From the NCBI GenBank assembly GCA_034359265.1, contig CP136890.1, forward strand, positions 67,581,501 to 67,645,500: a stretch of DNA of 64,000 bases. The letters are read 5' to 3'. Source of the stretch: Canna indica (taxonomy: Eukaryota; Streptophyta; Magnoliopsida; Zingiberales; Cannaceae). Made by a program: the position numbers and the translations under genes. This document shows, piece by piece, positions 1-10,806 of this stretch (the first letter of the stretch is position 1; the number at the start of each line of letters is the position of its first letter). The notes below the pieces were generated by a model. That model searched no databases, was not told the origin of the DNA, and saw nothing but the letters and a program-made list of their open reading frames with translations.

Positions 1-1259
1 TGTGTACTAATTACAAGTGATTTAACAACTTCTTCAAGAGATGTACCTAAATTTGAAGGGTATTGTTGTGACGGGTCAGGTTGCTTAAGTTATAATTGCT
101 GGAAATTTGATGATTGCGCTCCATAGCTGAAATTTGGATGATCCCTCTATCCTGAGTTGTAAGTGTTCGAATAAGGATCATATCTCCTTTGTGATGGACT
201 AGGAAATCCTCCAATAGCATTGACATATTTTTCAGTATCATCTTGGAGTGTATGACACATATCGGTAGGATGACCAACGTGAGTACAAATTTGGCAAACT
301 TTAGCCTGTGATGTGTTTCCTGCAACCAAATTTTGGATCATAGTAGTTAGATGAAAAATTTTAGATTCAAGGGATGATACATTTACCTCATTTACACCTC
401 TTGAAGGTTCTTGCCGAAACCCAAATTGTTGTGAATTGGCAGTCATGATGGAGATCAATTCCCTAGCGGCTTGAGGAGTTTTGTTCACTATAGCCCCACC
501 ACTTGCTGTATCCATTATCCTCCTTTCCATGGGTAGCAAACCTTCATAAAAATATTGGATTAGTAATTGTTCAAAAATACCGTTTGAATCTTTCCCAATA
601 TTCATGTAGGGTCTCCGTGTCTTTTTGTTTAACTCCGTGGATTTCCCTCCTAATTCCAGCAACTCGTGAAGCTGGAAAGAATTTGTCCAAGAATAGCCTT
701 AGCAAATATGTCCATGCGTTGATTGATCCAAGAGGAAGGTAGAACAACCACTCATTGGCTGCATCTGCTAAGGAAAAAGGAAAGGCTCGTAGTTTGATTT
801 TCTCATCGAATATCCAGTGTAGTTTCATTATTGAGCATACAACGTGGAATTCATTCAAGTGCTTATGAGGGTCTTCATTTTCATGTCCTCGAAAAATATG
901 TAAGATATGTATTAGTCCAAATTTTATTTCAAAGTTTACCTCTGATTCTGGGTAAGTGATGCATAATGATGGTTGGTTAAAAGGTGCGGCAGTCAGTCCG
1001 CGCAAAGTCAAATTGTTCTCAGCCATCCCTGCTTTTATTTATGCTTCTGTTTTAGAGTTAAGGCGTGCCCACGTCTCGTCTGCTGTTGAAGATGAGGGTG
1101 CCGAAACGTGTTTCCTCGCTGTTGGGTCACCTTTCTAAGACTTCTAGCAGTCTTCTCAATCTCAGGATCGTATATAAGTTCTCCTGTACGATCAGATCTG
1201 ACCATCAATGTTAAGACGTGCCCACGTCTAACTTGTCTAGAATTTTCTTGCGCAGTCAA
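1..1259 (-). pseudogene. Ty3/gypsy (Athila-like) gag, broken and cut by window edge
   Basis: The minus strand encodes a retrotransposon capsid polyprotein in pieces. An N-terminal piece (about 1259-1035) has the DPEIEKTARSLRK motif typical of Athila-type gag. The capsid core (1026-571) includes HLNEFHVVCSIMK and ends at HEYWERFKRYF. The downstream piece (662-147) continues with QLLIQYFYEGLLPMERRIMD and a CX2CX4HX4C zinc knuckle, CQICTHVGHPTDMC. These pieces lie in different frames, so at least two frameshifts are present, near 1030 and near 590. Gag packages element RNA into virus-like particles. The pol region would lie left of base 1. The element is dead as seen. The gypsy gag assignment is secure; the Athila lineage is inferred from the PBS and gag motifs. 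Confidence 0.8.
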
Positions 1260-1300
1260 AACTGGTTAACGTACAAAAGAATTAAAACTAATTATTACCT

Positions 1301-1319
1301 GTCCCTAGCAACGGCGCCA
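1301..1319 (-). promoter_or_regulatory. Primer binding site of the gypsy element
   Basis: Read on the minus strand this is TGGCGCCGTTGCTAGGGAC, the tRNA-complementary primer site seen in Athila-type elements just after the 5' LTR (recalled as tRNA-Asp type). It lies 8 bases inside the LTR end at 1328 and upstream of gag, in the right order for a minus-strand element. Confidence 0.75.
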
Positions 1320-1327
1320 AAATTTGG

Positions 1328-2575
1328 TGACTGTCGAATCCACCAAAAATAAATTCCTACTTTTTGAGATTTTGTAGTCGTGACAAGTAGGGTCGAATCT
1401 ACAGAGACTGGCTAGTTTCAAATTCTTTCAAAACTATAAATTAAAAGAAAGGAAAAAAAGGGGGGGTTGATTAGATGCAAGAAGACGTAATTAAAAATAG
1501 TAATTAAAATTGAGGACAAATCAATGAGAGAAAAGCCTAACCAAAGGTACGTTCTCGATTTCGGTTCGTAGGATTGATCATAGACAAGCGCTAAGAACCG
1601 TGATCTTCTTTAAATCTATGGTTAATCCAAACAAAAGTTGCGATTAAACCCTTATTGATTGGTATTCCTAGAGACACTCTGTGGAACTATCAATAGCTAA
1701 AGTTCTTGAGATCACCGATTTTAATAGACAATGTGAATTGAACAATAATCTCACATATCTAATTAATTCAAGAATTCCCTTAGTATGGATTGAACAACAA
1801 CCTCGACTAATTACCTCTAAATTCAGCATGGAACAACCATACCGAAAGGCAACTATTGTCCTAATAACCCGATAACAGACCAACAATTAAAAAGGATCAA
1901 TAGATAAATTATTGCAGGAAATAAACAAATACTAGAAAGCAAAAGAGAAATTAAGCACACAGAGATCTCACAATCTGAGTAGAACCCGAAACGTCGAACA
2001 TCCTTTAGCTAGATAAGAGAGAATTAGCCACGCATCATAAAGACAAACATCTCTTTAAAATATTTCTGCTCAATTGAAAACTTAATTCTAAACTGAAATT
2101 AAAAGGCTAAAACAAAGCATAAAAACTAAAGCTAAAAACTGAGCCCTGTTCATTACAATTTTTCTCATCTTATAGGAGAATTTCAAACCTAACTAGAATA
2201 GAAAATAAAAATCAAATCAACCCTACATAGTAATAAACTAACAACTAAATATCTTGGTTTAATGTTTTAGACACAAAATGATAGTCCAAATTCGTATGGG
2301 AAGCTGGAAATAAATTTTCATCCCTGAAATTAGTAATTTTTTATTCTGCCACATGTATCTTCGCTAAGGCGTGGGCACATCTAAGGCATGACGACCAGGT
2401 CCAGCTTTCTTTCCAATTTCTAGCTTCCAAAAACATGCAAGGAGGCTTCTTTTTTATTTTTTTCATACTTTGTTGCCTAAATATCAAACATAATAATAAC
2501 CACATATTAGGAAGTATTTAATTCGAATTTAGCATGAAAATAAGCAACTTAAGATGGAAAATATACATGTTATCA
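1328..2575 (-). mobile_element. 5' LTR of the Athila-like gypsy element
   Basis: On the minus strand the LTR would start TGATAACATGTATATTTTCC at 2575 and end GATTCGACAGTCA at 1328, giving TG...CA ends and about 1.25 kb. The start follows directly on CACTA transposase sequence and the end precedes the PBS. The flanking bases on the right are GCCTT; the partner duplication lies outside the window, so boundaries rest on the TG/CA ends, the PBS position and the switch to CACTA coding sequence. Confidence 0.65.
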
Positions 2576-2582
2576 GCCTTTT

Positions 2583-2880
2583 ATATTGGCATCACAAGTC
2601 GAACAAGTATATTACGTGAAGTATCTAGCTAGAAATAAAGATAAAGCATATTGGCGTGTTGTCTATAAGACTAAAGCTAGAGGAAGAATTGATCCGATAG
2701 CGGAAGAAAATGAGCTGATACCTGATATGACAGATGATTTTTATCAAAAAGAGGATTCTCCAGTAGTATACCATATTATTCCAATACTCGATGATTCGGA
2801 CACAATGTTAGTTCAATTAGAAGTTGAATATGTTGATGATGATGATCATGAAGTTGAGGAACCTAGAGATGAAGAATTTT
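2583..2880 (+). pseudogene. CACTA (En/Spm) transposase C-terminal fragment, DUF4216-like
   Basis: The frame reads ASQVEQVYYVKYLARNKDKA, then a WRVVYKTKARGRID motif, an acidic tail (VEYVDDDDHEVEEPRDEE), and then low-complexity non-coding sequence. This is the DUF4216-type C-terminal domain found at the end of plant CACTA transposase proteins. The upstream part of the protein is missing because the gypsy LTR begins immediately to the left, so the gypsy element probably inserted into the CACTA coding region. No TIR is visible nearby. An ATG at 2586 exists by chance and is not a real start. Domain identity is from remembered motifs. Confidence 0.6.
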
Positions 2881-2957
2881 GTTTTTTTCCAATTTTAATT
2901 ATGCAATTAAAATTTAGTTCACCACAATTAGGATTTTGTTTTAGGATTTTATTTTAG

Positions 2958-4384
2958 CTTACTGTTCTGCTCGAAACTGATGTATCTAATCTGAATCTGG
3001 TCTCCAGAGTGTGTTCTATGTTTCCAAACTATATTTTCTGGTCGAAATGATAGGTTACATTACTATGTTCAGACAAATCACAGCAAGCAATTTAAAAACA
3101 ACACAGATTCATCATTTCAGCATGTAATTTCAGCATAATCTAAAAATAAATTTGAAATTTTTAGAAATTAAGCTCTTAATTATCATTTAATCATAATATA
3201 AATCTTGAGACAAGTTTCTCAATTCCCATGCTTAACAACAAGGCTAACAAGCATCAATAAGTACTATACACATGAATCAAGCATCATGATCCAGAAACTT
3301 TCTTCAAGAACCTTCTTGGCATCAATATCAAGATCCATATTTTTTTAAAAATATGATTTTTTCCAAAAATCACAGATTACATACAAAGCATGTTTGATCG
3401 TATAAGAACTCATTTAAATGAACAAATCAAGATATAAATTACAAAATAACCAAGATCTCTCACTTGAGCATTTTATCGAACACCTTGTGGGCACCCTTGC
3501 TCCACCCTTAGCCGAGCACCCCTAGGATTCTCCTAGGACTGTCGAGCCCCATAGGGAAGGGTTCGGGTCTCCTCTCGCATGGCAATCACAAGAAACAACG
3601 AGAACTCAAAAACCAACGGTAAAATCCAAGAAGAACACTTTGTTTTCAAGAACGGCTCAAGAAGACGGAGAAACCCGAAAGAATGAGGGTAAAACCACTC
3701 ACCTAAATAGGAAGGATGAATAAAGAAGAAATCCCGAATGACGGCCCTCGAATCTGGCTTCAAAAGATGGCGGCTCGACTCAAGGGACGGGACAAGAGGG
3801 GTGGCGGCTCACCTCAAGCCGCAGGCTTGAAGAGAGGGAAAGAGGAAGAGAGAGGGGCTGGCTTGGCTCCTCTCGGCTCGGCTCCAAAGGAAAGGAAGAA
3901 GGAGAAGGGGAAAAAACCTTGGGCGGCTCGGCTCTAGGGGGCGACGGCGGCTCCAAGAGGAAGAGGAGAGGGGTTGGCGGCTTGGCGACTGGCTCCTCTT
4001 CTCAAAAGTCTTGTGTGGCTCCAATAGGGAGCCATAAGCCAAGGGGAGGGGATTTTATACTCCCTCCTCAACCCTAACTCATCCACACCCTTTATCCAAC
4101 CTGCATCCGCCTCAAGGCGAACCCGAACCTGCTAACTTAATTAACTCAATTAATTCTATGAAAAACTATAAGCAACCACATAAGATAAACAATTATGCAT
4201 ACACAACATAAAATTAAATAAATTTAACTACTCAAGCAATATTTCACATTCATAATCCTATTTATCCGAGCTCGTAGGCTCGCACCGAACCATGAGTCGA
4301 CTCGGCTCGACCTCGATCTAGTCCGCTAGGCTAGCAAATACAAGCATAAAGGAAAATAATATAATTAAATTTCTAGGATATTAC
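2958..4384 (-). mobile_element. Probable gypsy LTR remnant, minus orientation
   Basis: No coding region was recognised. The right end reads, on the minus strand, TGTAATATCCTAGAAATTTA, a start I associate with chromovirus (Tekay-type) LTRs. The interior changes from AT-rich (2960-3480) to a GC-rich block (3480-4140) with GGCTCGGCTC-type repeats and a minus-strand TATA-like stretch near 4055 (RC of GATTTTATACTCCC). The left boundary is not resolved and no PBS or target duplication was found, so this may be a solo or truncated LTR. The short frames at 3533-4042 look like chance frames in GC-rich DNA. Confidence 0.35.
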
Positions 4385-4632
4385 ATGGCATGAATAGAAT
4401 CCAAGGGTTTTTTATAACAGCAGTCACTCCTTTGAATTTGCGTCTAAATCCATCGCTTATGTTGTTATGTTGCGTCTAAATCCAGGGGTTTGTTGGCCTT
4501 CTGACCCATAGTTGTCTATTTTGGTTTTTTTTCTTTTGGCTCTTGGTTTTTTACTCTTCCTGGCTCCTCCCCTCACTTGTATCATCTTCACACATCTTGA
4601 ATTCAATACAAATTTCTTTGTTAAAAAAAACA
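4385..4632 (+). mobile_element. LINE 3' tail fragment
   Basis: A T- and GT-rich stretch ends in CTTGAATTCAATACAAATTT followed by CTTTG and an A8 run at 4625-4632, resembling the 3' UTR and poly(A) of plant L1-type retrotransposons. No coding sequence is kept. It abuts a minus-strand LINE RNase H fragment, so two LINE pieces meet tail to tail here. The call rests on composition and the tail only. Confidence 0.35.
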
Positions 4633-4649
4633 TCAACTAAAATTGCATA

Positions 4650-4993
4650 ATTTACACAATAGCCCTAGCTAAATCTTGAGCAATAGTATTACGCTCTCGC
4701 TTGATATGCAAGATTTCAGATATCATCAAGCACCGAAGCCAAAAACCAAGGAGCATGATACTTGTTCAAAATCTCAATTATTTTGATGCAATCCAAAAAT
4801 ATTTTCATATTGTTTGATATATATTACTTTTCCTGGCCTTCTTTAAACCTCGAATCGCTTCCTTAAAAACAATATGATTGTTATTATTGTAGATCATAGA
4901 ACCAGCTCCAGCAACACAAGAGCTTGAGAACCAGAGAAACACTCTGCTTAACATTCATTCTTATATCTCCTGAAACATGAATGCTCTCCTAAG
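4650..4993 (-). pseudogene. LINE RNase H domain remnant (older LINE)
   Basis: The minus strand, across frameshifts, encodes an RVT_3-type RNase H: a start resembling GAGSMIYNNNNHIVFKEAIR (about 4915-4850) and an end resembling ERNTIAQDLARA (about 4700-4660). Such a domain ends ORF2 of plant LINEs. The copia element at 4999 has inserted into it: the 5-bp duplication ATCTT flanks the copia, so the upstream part of this LINE should resume at 14834. Several stops make it non-functional. Homology to the bigger LINE at 14912-25214 is not close by eye. Confidence 0.5.
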
Positions 4994-5335
4994 ATCTTTG
5001 TTGGCTTAAGGGTCTCTCTTAAGCCTCGATATTTATTTTGTTGATAACAAACATGTATTTAATTCAAGTGTGAAGTTTTGAGTTCAGGTTGAGGTTGCGA
5101 TAAGCATGCCAAGTCCGTTCAAACAAGACGAAAGAAAAGATCATCAAAAGAACGAAAGAAGAAAACGTTGAAGAAAGGCTCGAGCTTAGATCAAGTAGAA
5201 TTCATGCAATATACCCCTAGGATAAGTTTATCCCAAGCCAAAATTGTAAAGTTATCCAAGTTGAAACTTGATAAGTAAACCAATAAAAAAAGGCATGTAA
5301 AAATCCAAGAAGAAGTCAGCCTCAGCCTGACTTCA

Positions 5336-5755
5336 GTCGACCGGTCGGTCGACCAAACAAGGCAGTAGTCTGCCAAGCAACCTATTCGGTCGATCGAATG
5401 ACAGTAAAAATTGGTAGTAGTCATTCGGTCCACCAGTCGATCGATCGAAGTTGGCGAAGCAATCTGCGCAAGGTTGTGTCGATCGACTGGTCGGTCGACC
5501 GACCGAAGCAAAAAATGGGCAAAATGGTCACTGGTCGATCGATCGGTCGACCGAATTGGAGATCGCTCTTATCATGCGACCCTGGCTCCATTGATTCGAT
5601 CGACCGGCTGGTCGACCGAATGTGGGATCGATAGTTTTCTGACAGTCGGTCGCCCCGTCGGTCGACCAAACTCTCTCATACAGCCAACGGTCGCATTGGC
5701 GGTCGATTAGTCGGTCGACTGACCGATCGACCAGCCAGCGATCGAACGACTTCAA
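5336..5755. repeat. GGTCGACC-type palindrome array in LTR U3
   Basis: About 420 bases are crowded with copies and variants of the self-complementary core TCGGTCGACCGA (also TCGATCGA, GGTCGACCGACCG) on both strands. The array stops about 40 bases before the TATA box at 5801. The 3' LTR carries the same array at about 13697-14090. Because every unit is its own reverse complement the stretch can fold into many alternative hairpins and offers many CpG sites. A promoter or enhancer role is inference. Confidence 0.8.
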
Positions 5756-5795
5756 CGACTATTTTTTTACCCGTTGAACGGACCATTCGAGTAAG

Positions 5796-5812
5796 GGGTT
5801 ATAAATACCCCT
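5796..5812 (+). promoter_or_regulatory. TATA box of the copia LTR
   Basis: GGGGTTATAAATACCCC is a palindrome with TATAAATA at its centre. It follows the palindrome array and lies about 670 bases before the LTR end, the expected place for the LTR promoter. The 3' LTR has the same motif at about 14147-14163, and the solo LTR at 11751 has the similar GGGTATAAATATACCC. Confidence 0.65.
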
Positions 5813-6472
5813 GACCTAACTTTTTTACTTTTTTCTTAGAACTTTTATTGAGCAATTAAAGAAGTTTTTGAGCCTTCATTAAGAGTGAATTCGTGCGCGC
5901 CCTCTGCTTCTGTCGATAACTCATTTCAAGTGCTGCTTCCCTACTTCCTTCAATCTTGATGCAACACAAAGAGTGATCTTCTTGCAAGTTGGAGACGTGA
6001 AGGCGTGGGAAAGGAGCCTTGGTTCATTTACATTTTTAAGCTCTTTTCTACTATATTTGAAGTTTATTGTAAACTCTATTGTTTTGAGATAACTGCTATG
6101 CATGCTAGGAAACACTTAGGGATAATCTTATAGGATTATGTTTTGCCTAGGTGAATAGGATTGAGGTGTTCTCAGAGTAGTGAGAAGGGTATCCTCATTG
6201 TATTCAAAGGGAAACACAAATTCTATAAAATGGTGGTTAGAAATCCTTGGTGATGAGCCAAGGTAGTGGAGTAGGCAGTTGGTCGAACCACTATAATTAC
6301 TCTTGTTTTCATTGCTTATTTGCTTGTCTATCATTGCTATTTATATTTGATCACATTTACCATTAAGAGACAATTGCATTAAGTGCAGCTAAAATTGAGT
6401 AAGAAGAAAATATACAAAAAGGGGACAGACACTATTTAACCCCCCTTCTAGTGTCGGATTTCACACAATAAT

Positions 6473-6484
6473 TGGTATCAGAGC
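6473..6484 (+). promoter_or_regulatory. Primer binding site (tRNA-iMet type)
   Basis: TGGTATCAGAGC directly follows the 5' LTR (two bases after 6470). It is the initiator-tRNA-Met primer site standard in plant copia elements and fixes the 5' LTR end and element orientation. Confidence 0.9.
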
Positions 6485-6527
6485 TAGGTCGTAGGTCAAG
6501 ATTTAACCATCTTTCTTACAAGTCAAG

Positions 6528-8126
6528 ATGTCTAGTGAAATCCAATTAGCTCAAGGGTCCTCTACTCATACTCCACCACTATTCGGTGGGAACAACTATG
6601 CCTATTGGAAGATCTGCATGAATGACTTCCTTCAATCCTTAGGCATGGATGTATGGAGGATGATCCTAGTAGAGTATAAACAACACAATAAGGATATAGA
6701 CTAATGGGACCAAGAAGAAATTAGGTTTTTCGATGCAAATGCAAAGACCGTCAATGCTTTATATTGCAGCCTATCAATTAATGAATTCAATAGGATTTCT
6801 ACATGTAAGTCCACATATGAAGTATGGAAGGTCCTAGAGACCACTCATGAAGGGACTTTACAAGTAAAAGAATCTGAATTTAACTTACTCATGCATGATT
6901 ATGAAATGTTTAAGATGCTTTCACATGAGTCCATTGATGTCATGTATGCTAGATTTCAAAACATTACAAATGGCTTAGCTAACCTTGGCAGAGAAATAAA
7001 GGAAGAGGAGAAGGTAAGGAAGCTCCTTCGTTCCCTTCCAAAATCTTGGGAGCCCAAAGTTACAGCCATCATGGAAGCCAAGGATTTGAGCACTTTGAAG
7101 ATCATCGAGCTCATTGGGTCTCTCATGACACATGAGACCCACATGAAGTAATACCAAGAGGAAGATGCCCCCAAAGGCAAGATCATTGCCTTAAAAGCTT
7201 CACATTGAGCAGAAGAGTCATCGTCATCCGAGGAAGAGATGGATGATCTTGAAGAAATGGCGATGCTCGCAAGGAGATTCATGAGCTTCATGAGGGGAGG
7301 CATGAGGAAGGGAAGAGGAGGCTACACTTGCTATCATTGCAACAAGATCGGGCACCGAAGGAAGGATTGCCCACTTCTCAAGATGGCCTCCACCTCCAAC
7401 CCTCACAAAAAGGAAAAATACAAGAAGAAGAAAGTAATTATGGCCACGCGGGATGAAAACGAAGCCTCATCGAGTGAAGAAGCAAAGAGTGAAAAGGCAA
7501 ACCTTTGCTTAATGGCAAAGGATGATGAGGTAAGATTTATTTTTGGTAAAGTTTCATTTACTCAAGAAGAGCTAGAAAATGAATTTGAGCAAATGCATGA
7601 TAAATTCAATGCCATTAGGAGAAAATTTAGAAATCTCAAAAAGGATAATAGATCTTTAGAATTTGAGAATGATAGTCTATTACTTTCATGCAATGCCTTA
7701 AGGAAAGCAATAGACATCCTTAAGGAAGAGACATCCACCCTAGAGAAAGCTAAGAAGGACTTAGAGATTGACAACCAAAAATTAGAGAATGAAAATAAGT
7801 ATTTAAGTGATCAAGTAGAACATTTGAATGGTAGCATGCTAACATTAAAAAGGGAACTTTGCATGCTTAATGAAAAAATGACAACCATCCAAAATGTCAT
7901 GCCAAAGGTTGTCCATAAAAAGAAATCATCACATTTCATGCTCACACACACACTAAAAGAAAATTTAATGAAAATTGCTTTTCGTGTGGCATATTTGGCC
8001 ATGTGGCCAAGGATTGTGCATTGAGAAGAAATCCACATGCAAGATTTACATGGGTTCCCAAATTGACTAACACTCAAGGACCCCAAAAAAATTGGGTAGC
8101 TAAGAAAGTTTCTTCTCCTTTTGTAG
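6528..8126 (+). pseudogene. Copia gag with two zinc knuckles and coiled coil, broken
   Basis: The ATG at 6528 opens a gag reading frame starting MSSEIQLAQGSSTHTPPLFG and NNYAYWKICMNDFL, as in UBN2/DUF4219 gag of Sirevirus-like elements. In-frame stops occur near 6702, 7149 and 7206. A first CX2CX4HX4C knuckle (CYHCNKIGHRRKDC) is at about 7327-7370. A long Lys/Glu/Leu/Asn-rich coiled coil follows (about 7560-7900). A second knuckle (CFSCGIFGHVAKDC, from 7976) lies in another frame, so a frameshift sits near 7960. Gag forms the particle and binds RNA. Paired knuckles are a Sirevirus trait as I recall. Confidence 0.8.
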
Positions 8127-8549
8127 ATGGAGAAGCATCCTCAACCAAGTAGAAGCACTTGGATATTGGATAACGGTTGCTCAAAACACATGATGGGTGA
8201 CATCAATTTATTTGCAACCCTATCAAGTAAAGATGGTGGACATGTCACATTTGAAGACAATGCCAAAGGTAAGATTGTTGGCATTGGTGACATAGGTATA
8301 CTCCCTTACCCATGCATTACGAATGTTCTATTAGTTGATGAGTTAAAATATAATTTGATTAGCATATCACAATTATGTGACAATGGATACACAATTGTTT
8401 TTGAAGCATCTAAATGTATCATTAGAAGTGCACCATCAAATGATATCATGTTTATTGGAAATAGGCAAGAAAATGTATACACCTTAGAATTAAATGTCTT
8501 ACCAAATCCTCATATTAGCTACTTAGTTGCCATGGAGAATGACTCTTAA
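8127..8549 (+). pseudogene. Copia aspartic protease and start of GAG-pre-integrase
   Basis: The frame from 8127 includes STWILDNGCSKHMMGD, the copia protease active-site region. The catalytic Asp is kept but the usual DSG reads DNG, so activity is doubtful. LVDELKYNLISISQLCDNG and the following beta-rich stretch match the pre-integrase segment. The frame ends at TAA just before LWYRRLG, which belongs to the same domain, and a frameshift separates it from the second gag zinc knuckle. It would process the polyprotein in an active relative. Confidence 0.8.
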
Positions 8550-9554
8550 TTGTGGTATAGAAGGCTAGGAAAGAATTAGTTAAAGGCTTACCCAAGATAA
8601 AATTTGAAAAAGACAAACTTTGTGATGCATGTCAACTAGGTAAACAAGTTAAATTTTTATTTCATAGCATTAATTATGTTAGTACATCTAGAATTTTTGA
8701 ACTTGTGCACATGGATCTCTTTGGTCCATATGATGTAGCTAGTCTAGGTGCAAAGCTATATTGTTATGTATTAGTTGATGATTTTTCTAGATTTACATGG
8801 TTTTTTTTTTGTCAAGAAAATTGAAACTTTTGAGTTTTTCAAAAAGTTTACAAAGAAAGTTTCAAATGAAAAAGGAGTATTAGTTTTGAAAATCAGAAGT
8901 GACAATGGAAGGGAGTTTAAAAATGAAAAAAAAATCGAGTTTTGTGATGATTTTGGTATTAAACATACCTTTTCTTCCCTTAAGACCCCTCAACAAAATG
9001 GGGTGGTTGAAAGGAAAAATAGAACTTTACAAGAAATGGCTAGGACCATGCTATGAAAAAACAATTTGCCTAAGTATTTTTAGGCCGAAGCCATAAATAT
9101 CTCTTGTTATGTTTTTAACCGAGTTTTATTGAGATCAAAAATTAAGAAAACACATTTTGAGCTTTAGAATGGTAAAATCCCAAATGTGGGATATTTTCAT
9201 GTTTTTGGATGCAAATATTTTATATTGAATACTAAGGAGAATTTAGGAAATTTTGATTCTAAATTCGATGAATGAATTTTCCTAGGTTACTCCATTAATT
9301 CTAAAGCATATAGAGTTTACAATCATAAAACAATGATTGTTGAAGAATCCATGCATGTCACGTTTAATGAAACTAATGATTCTTCTAGGAATGTGAAGAT
9401 TGTGAATGTAGGTGAGGAACTTGAGGATCTCACACTTCATGATAAAGAAGTGGAGGATAAAGATAATGAGGAGACCCAACATGAAGAACTTTCATCCTCA
9501 AACCTACCTCAAGTTGAAGATGAAGAAGAAGAAGCTTTACCCACCTCTCCCTAA
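8550..9554 (+). pseudogene. Copia integrase, multiple stops
   Basis: Pieces recognisable in order: the zinc-binding end (CDACQLGKQ, about 8619), the core with HMDLFGP (first Asp, about 8707) and LVDDFSRFTW, then KIRSDNGREFKNE and SSLKTPQQNGVVERKNRTL (about 8890-9025) holding the last catalytic Glu region, followed by HVFGCKYF and a chromodomain-free acidic tail (ELEDLTLHDKEVEDKDNEE). Stops at about 9054 and 9085, an expanded T run near 8803 and another stop near 9172 break it. Integrase would insert the cDNA. Confidence 0.8.
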
Positions 9555-9579
9555 AGGATATCGATTGGTATGAGATCAT

Positions 9580-10806
9580 CCAATGGACTAAGTCATTGGA
9601 GAGCCTTCAACGGGAGTGGTAACACGTTCTAAACTCAAGAATGTTTGTCAATATGTAGCTTTTGTATCTCAAGTAGAGCCTAAGAACATTAAGGAAGCAA
9701 TAGAAGATGAGTTTTTGGTACTAGCTATGCAAGAAGAACTCAACCAATTTGCTAGAAATGATGTATGAGACTTAGTGCTTAGACCTAGTGATCAAATTAT
9801 AATTGGAACTAAATGGGTATTTAGAAATAAGCTAGATGAAGAAGGATTAGTTATTAGAAACAAAGCTATGTTAGTGGCATAAGGGTACAATCAACAAGAA
9901 GGAATAGACTATAATGAGACGTATGCTCCCGTAGCTAGATTATAAGCAATTAGAATGCTTTTGGCATATGTTAATTTTAAAGGTTTTAAACTCTTTCAAA
10001 TAGATATAAAAAGTGTATTTTTAAATGGTTTCATTAATGAAGAAGTTTATGTTGAACAACCCCCCGGATTTAAAAGTTTTGAGTTTCCAAATCATGTTTT
10101 CAAACTTAAAAATGCATTATATGGTTTAAAATAAACCCCTAGGGCTTGGTATGAAAGACTTTCAATTTTCCTAATTAAATAAGGTTTTGATATTGGAAAA
10201 GCCGATGCTTCACTTTTCATTAAGCATCATGAAAATGACATGTTATTAGTTAAAATTTATGTTGATGACATAATTTTTGGTGCTACTAATGAAATGCTTT
10301 GTAAGTGGTTTGCTAAATGTATGCAAGATGAGTTTGAGATGAGCGTGATGGGAGAGCTCTCCTTCATGCTTGGTCTCCAAATCAAGCAAACCAACAAATG
10401 GATCTTCATCAATCAAGCCAAGTACACAAAGGAGCTCATCAAAAAGTTCGGGATGAATGAAGCCAAGATAGCTTCTACATCTATGAGCGCATCCATCAAG
10501 CTTGACAAAGATGAAAAGGGCATTAAAGTGGGCGAAAAATGATATCGAGGTATGATTGGTAGTCTTCTTTATTTAACCGCAAGTAGACCCGATATCATGT
10601 TTAGTTTGTGTGTACGTGCTAGGTTTCAATCTTGCCCTAAGATGTCTCATTTAAGTGCGGTAAAACACATATTGGGATATTTAAAGGGCATGATTGACTT
10701 AGGATTATGGTATCCATGTCATACATCATTTGATTTAATCGGTTTTTCGGACGCTGATTTTGCTGAATGTAAGGTAGATAGAAAAAGCACTAGTGTGTGT
10801 TGTCAA
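9580..10806 (+). pseudogene. Copia reverse transcriptase and 5' part of RNase H
   Basis: RT motifs appear in order: GTKWVFRNKLDEEGL, NETYAPVARL, FLNGFINEEVYVEQPPGF, LKNALYGLK, and the catalytic YVDD (10258-10269) in KIYVDDIIFGATN. RNase H begins with GFSDADFAECKVDRKSTS and is cut at codon CQ by the solo LTR at 10807. Stops replace expected Trp, Gln or Glu codons at about 9766, 9882, 9943, 10132 and 10180. The 10240-10542 frame is the longest surviving open piece. Confidence 0.85.
10802..10806. repeat. Left target-site copy of the nested solo LTR
   Basis: GTCAA precedes the solo LTR and CTCAA (12542-12546) follows it, a 5-bp duplication with one mismatch. Removing the LTR and one copy restores the RNase H codons for CQFLGA, which independently supports the boundaries. 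Confidence 0.8.

Larger units (their letters stand above)
4999..6470 (+). repeat. 5' LTR of the 4999-14828 copia element
   Basis: This 1472-bp repeat matches 13364-14828 nearly throughout, with scattered substitutions and short indels. It contains an array of GGTCGACC-like palindromes (5336-5755), a TATA box inside a small palindrome GGGGTTATAAATACCCC (5796-5812), and a TAGTGG...CCACTA stem at 6264-6293. The order of palindrome array, then TATA, then about 650 bases to the LTR end suggests U3 up to about 5830 and R/U5 after it. The many short frames in 5398-5755 are chance frames in the palindrome array. Confidence 0.88.

Noticed and set aside
2586..2957. Complete small gene of 123 codons
   Set aside because: The sequence is the tail of a CACTA transposase; the ATG is internal and the end runs into noncoding AT-rich DNA.
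3716..4042. Arg/Lys/Gly-rich frames
   Set aside because: GC-rich LTR-like DNA with frames on both strands and no domain.
5191..5755. Several overlapping Arg/Asp/Ser-rich frames in the LTR
   Set aside because: Produced by GGTCGACC palindromes in all frames; the region is LTR U3.
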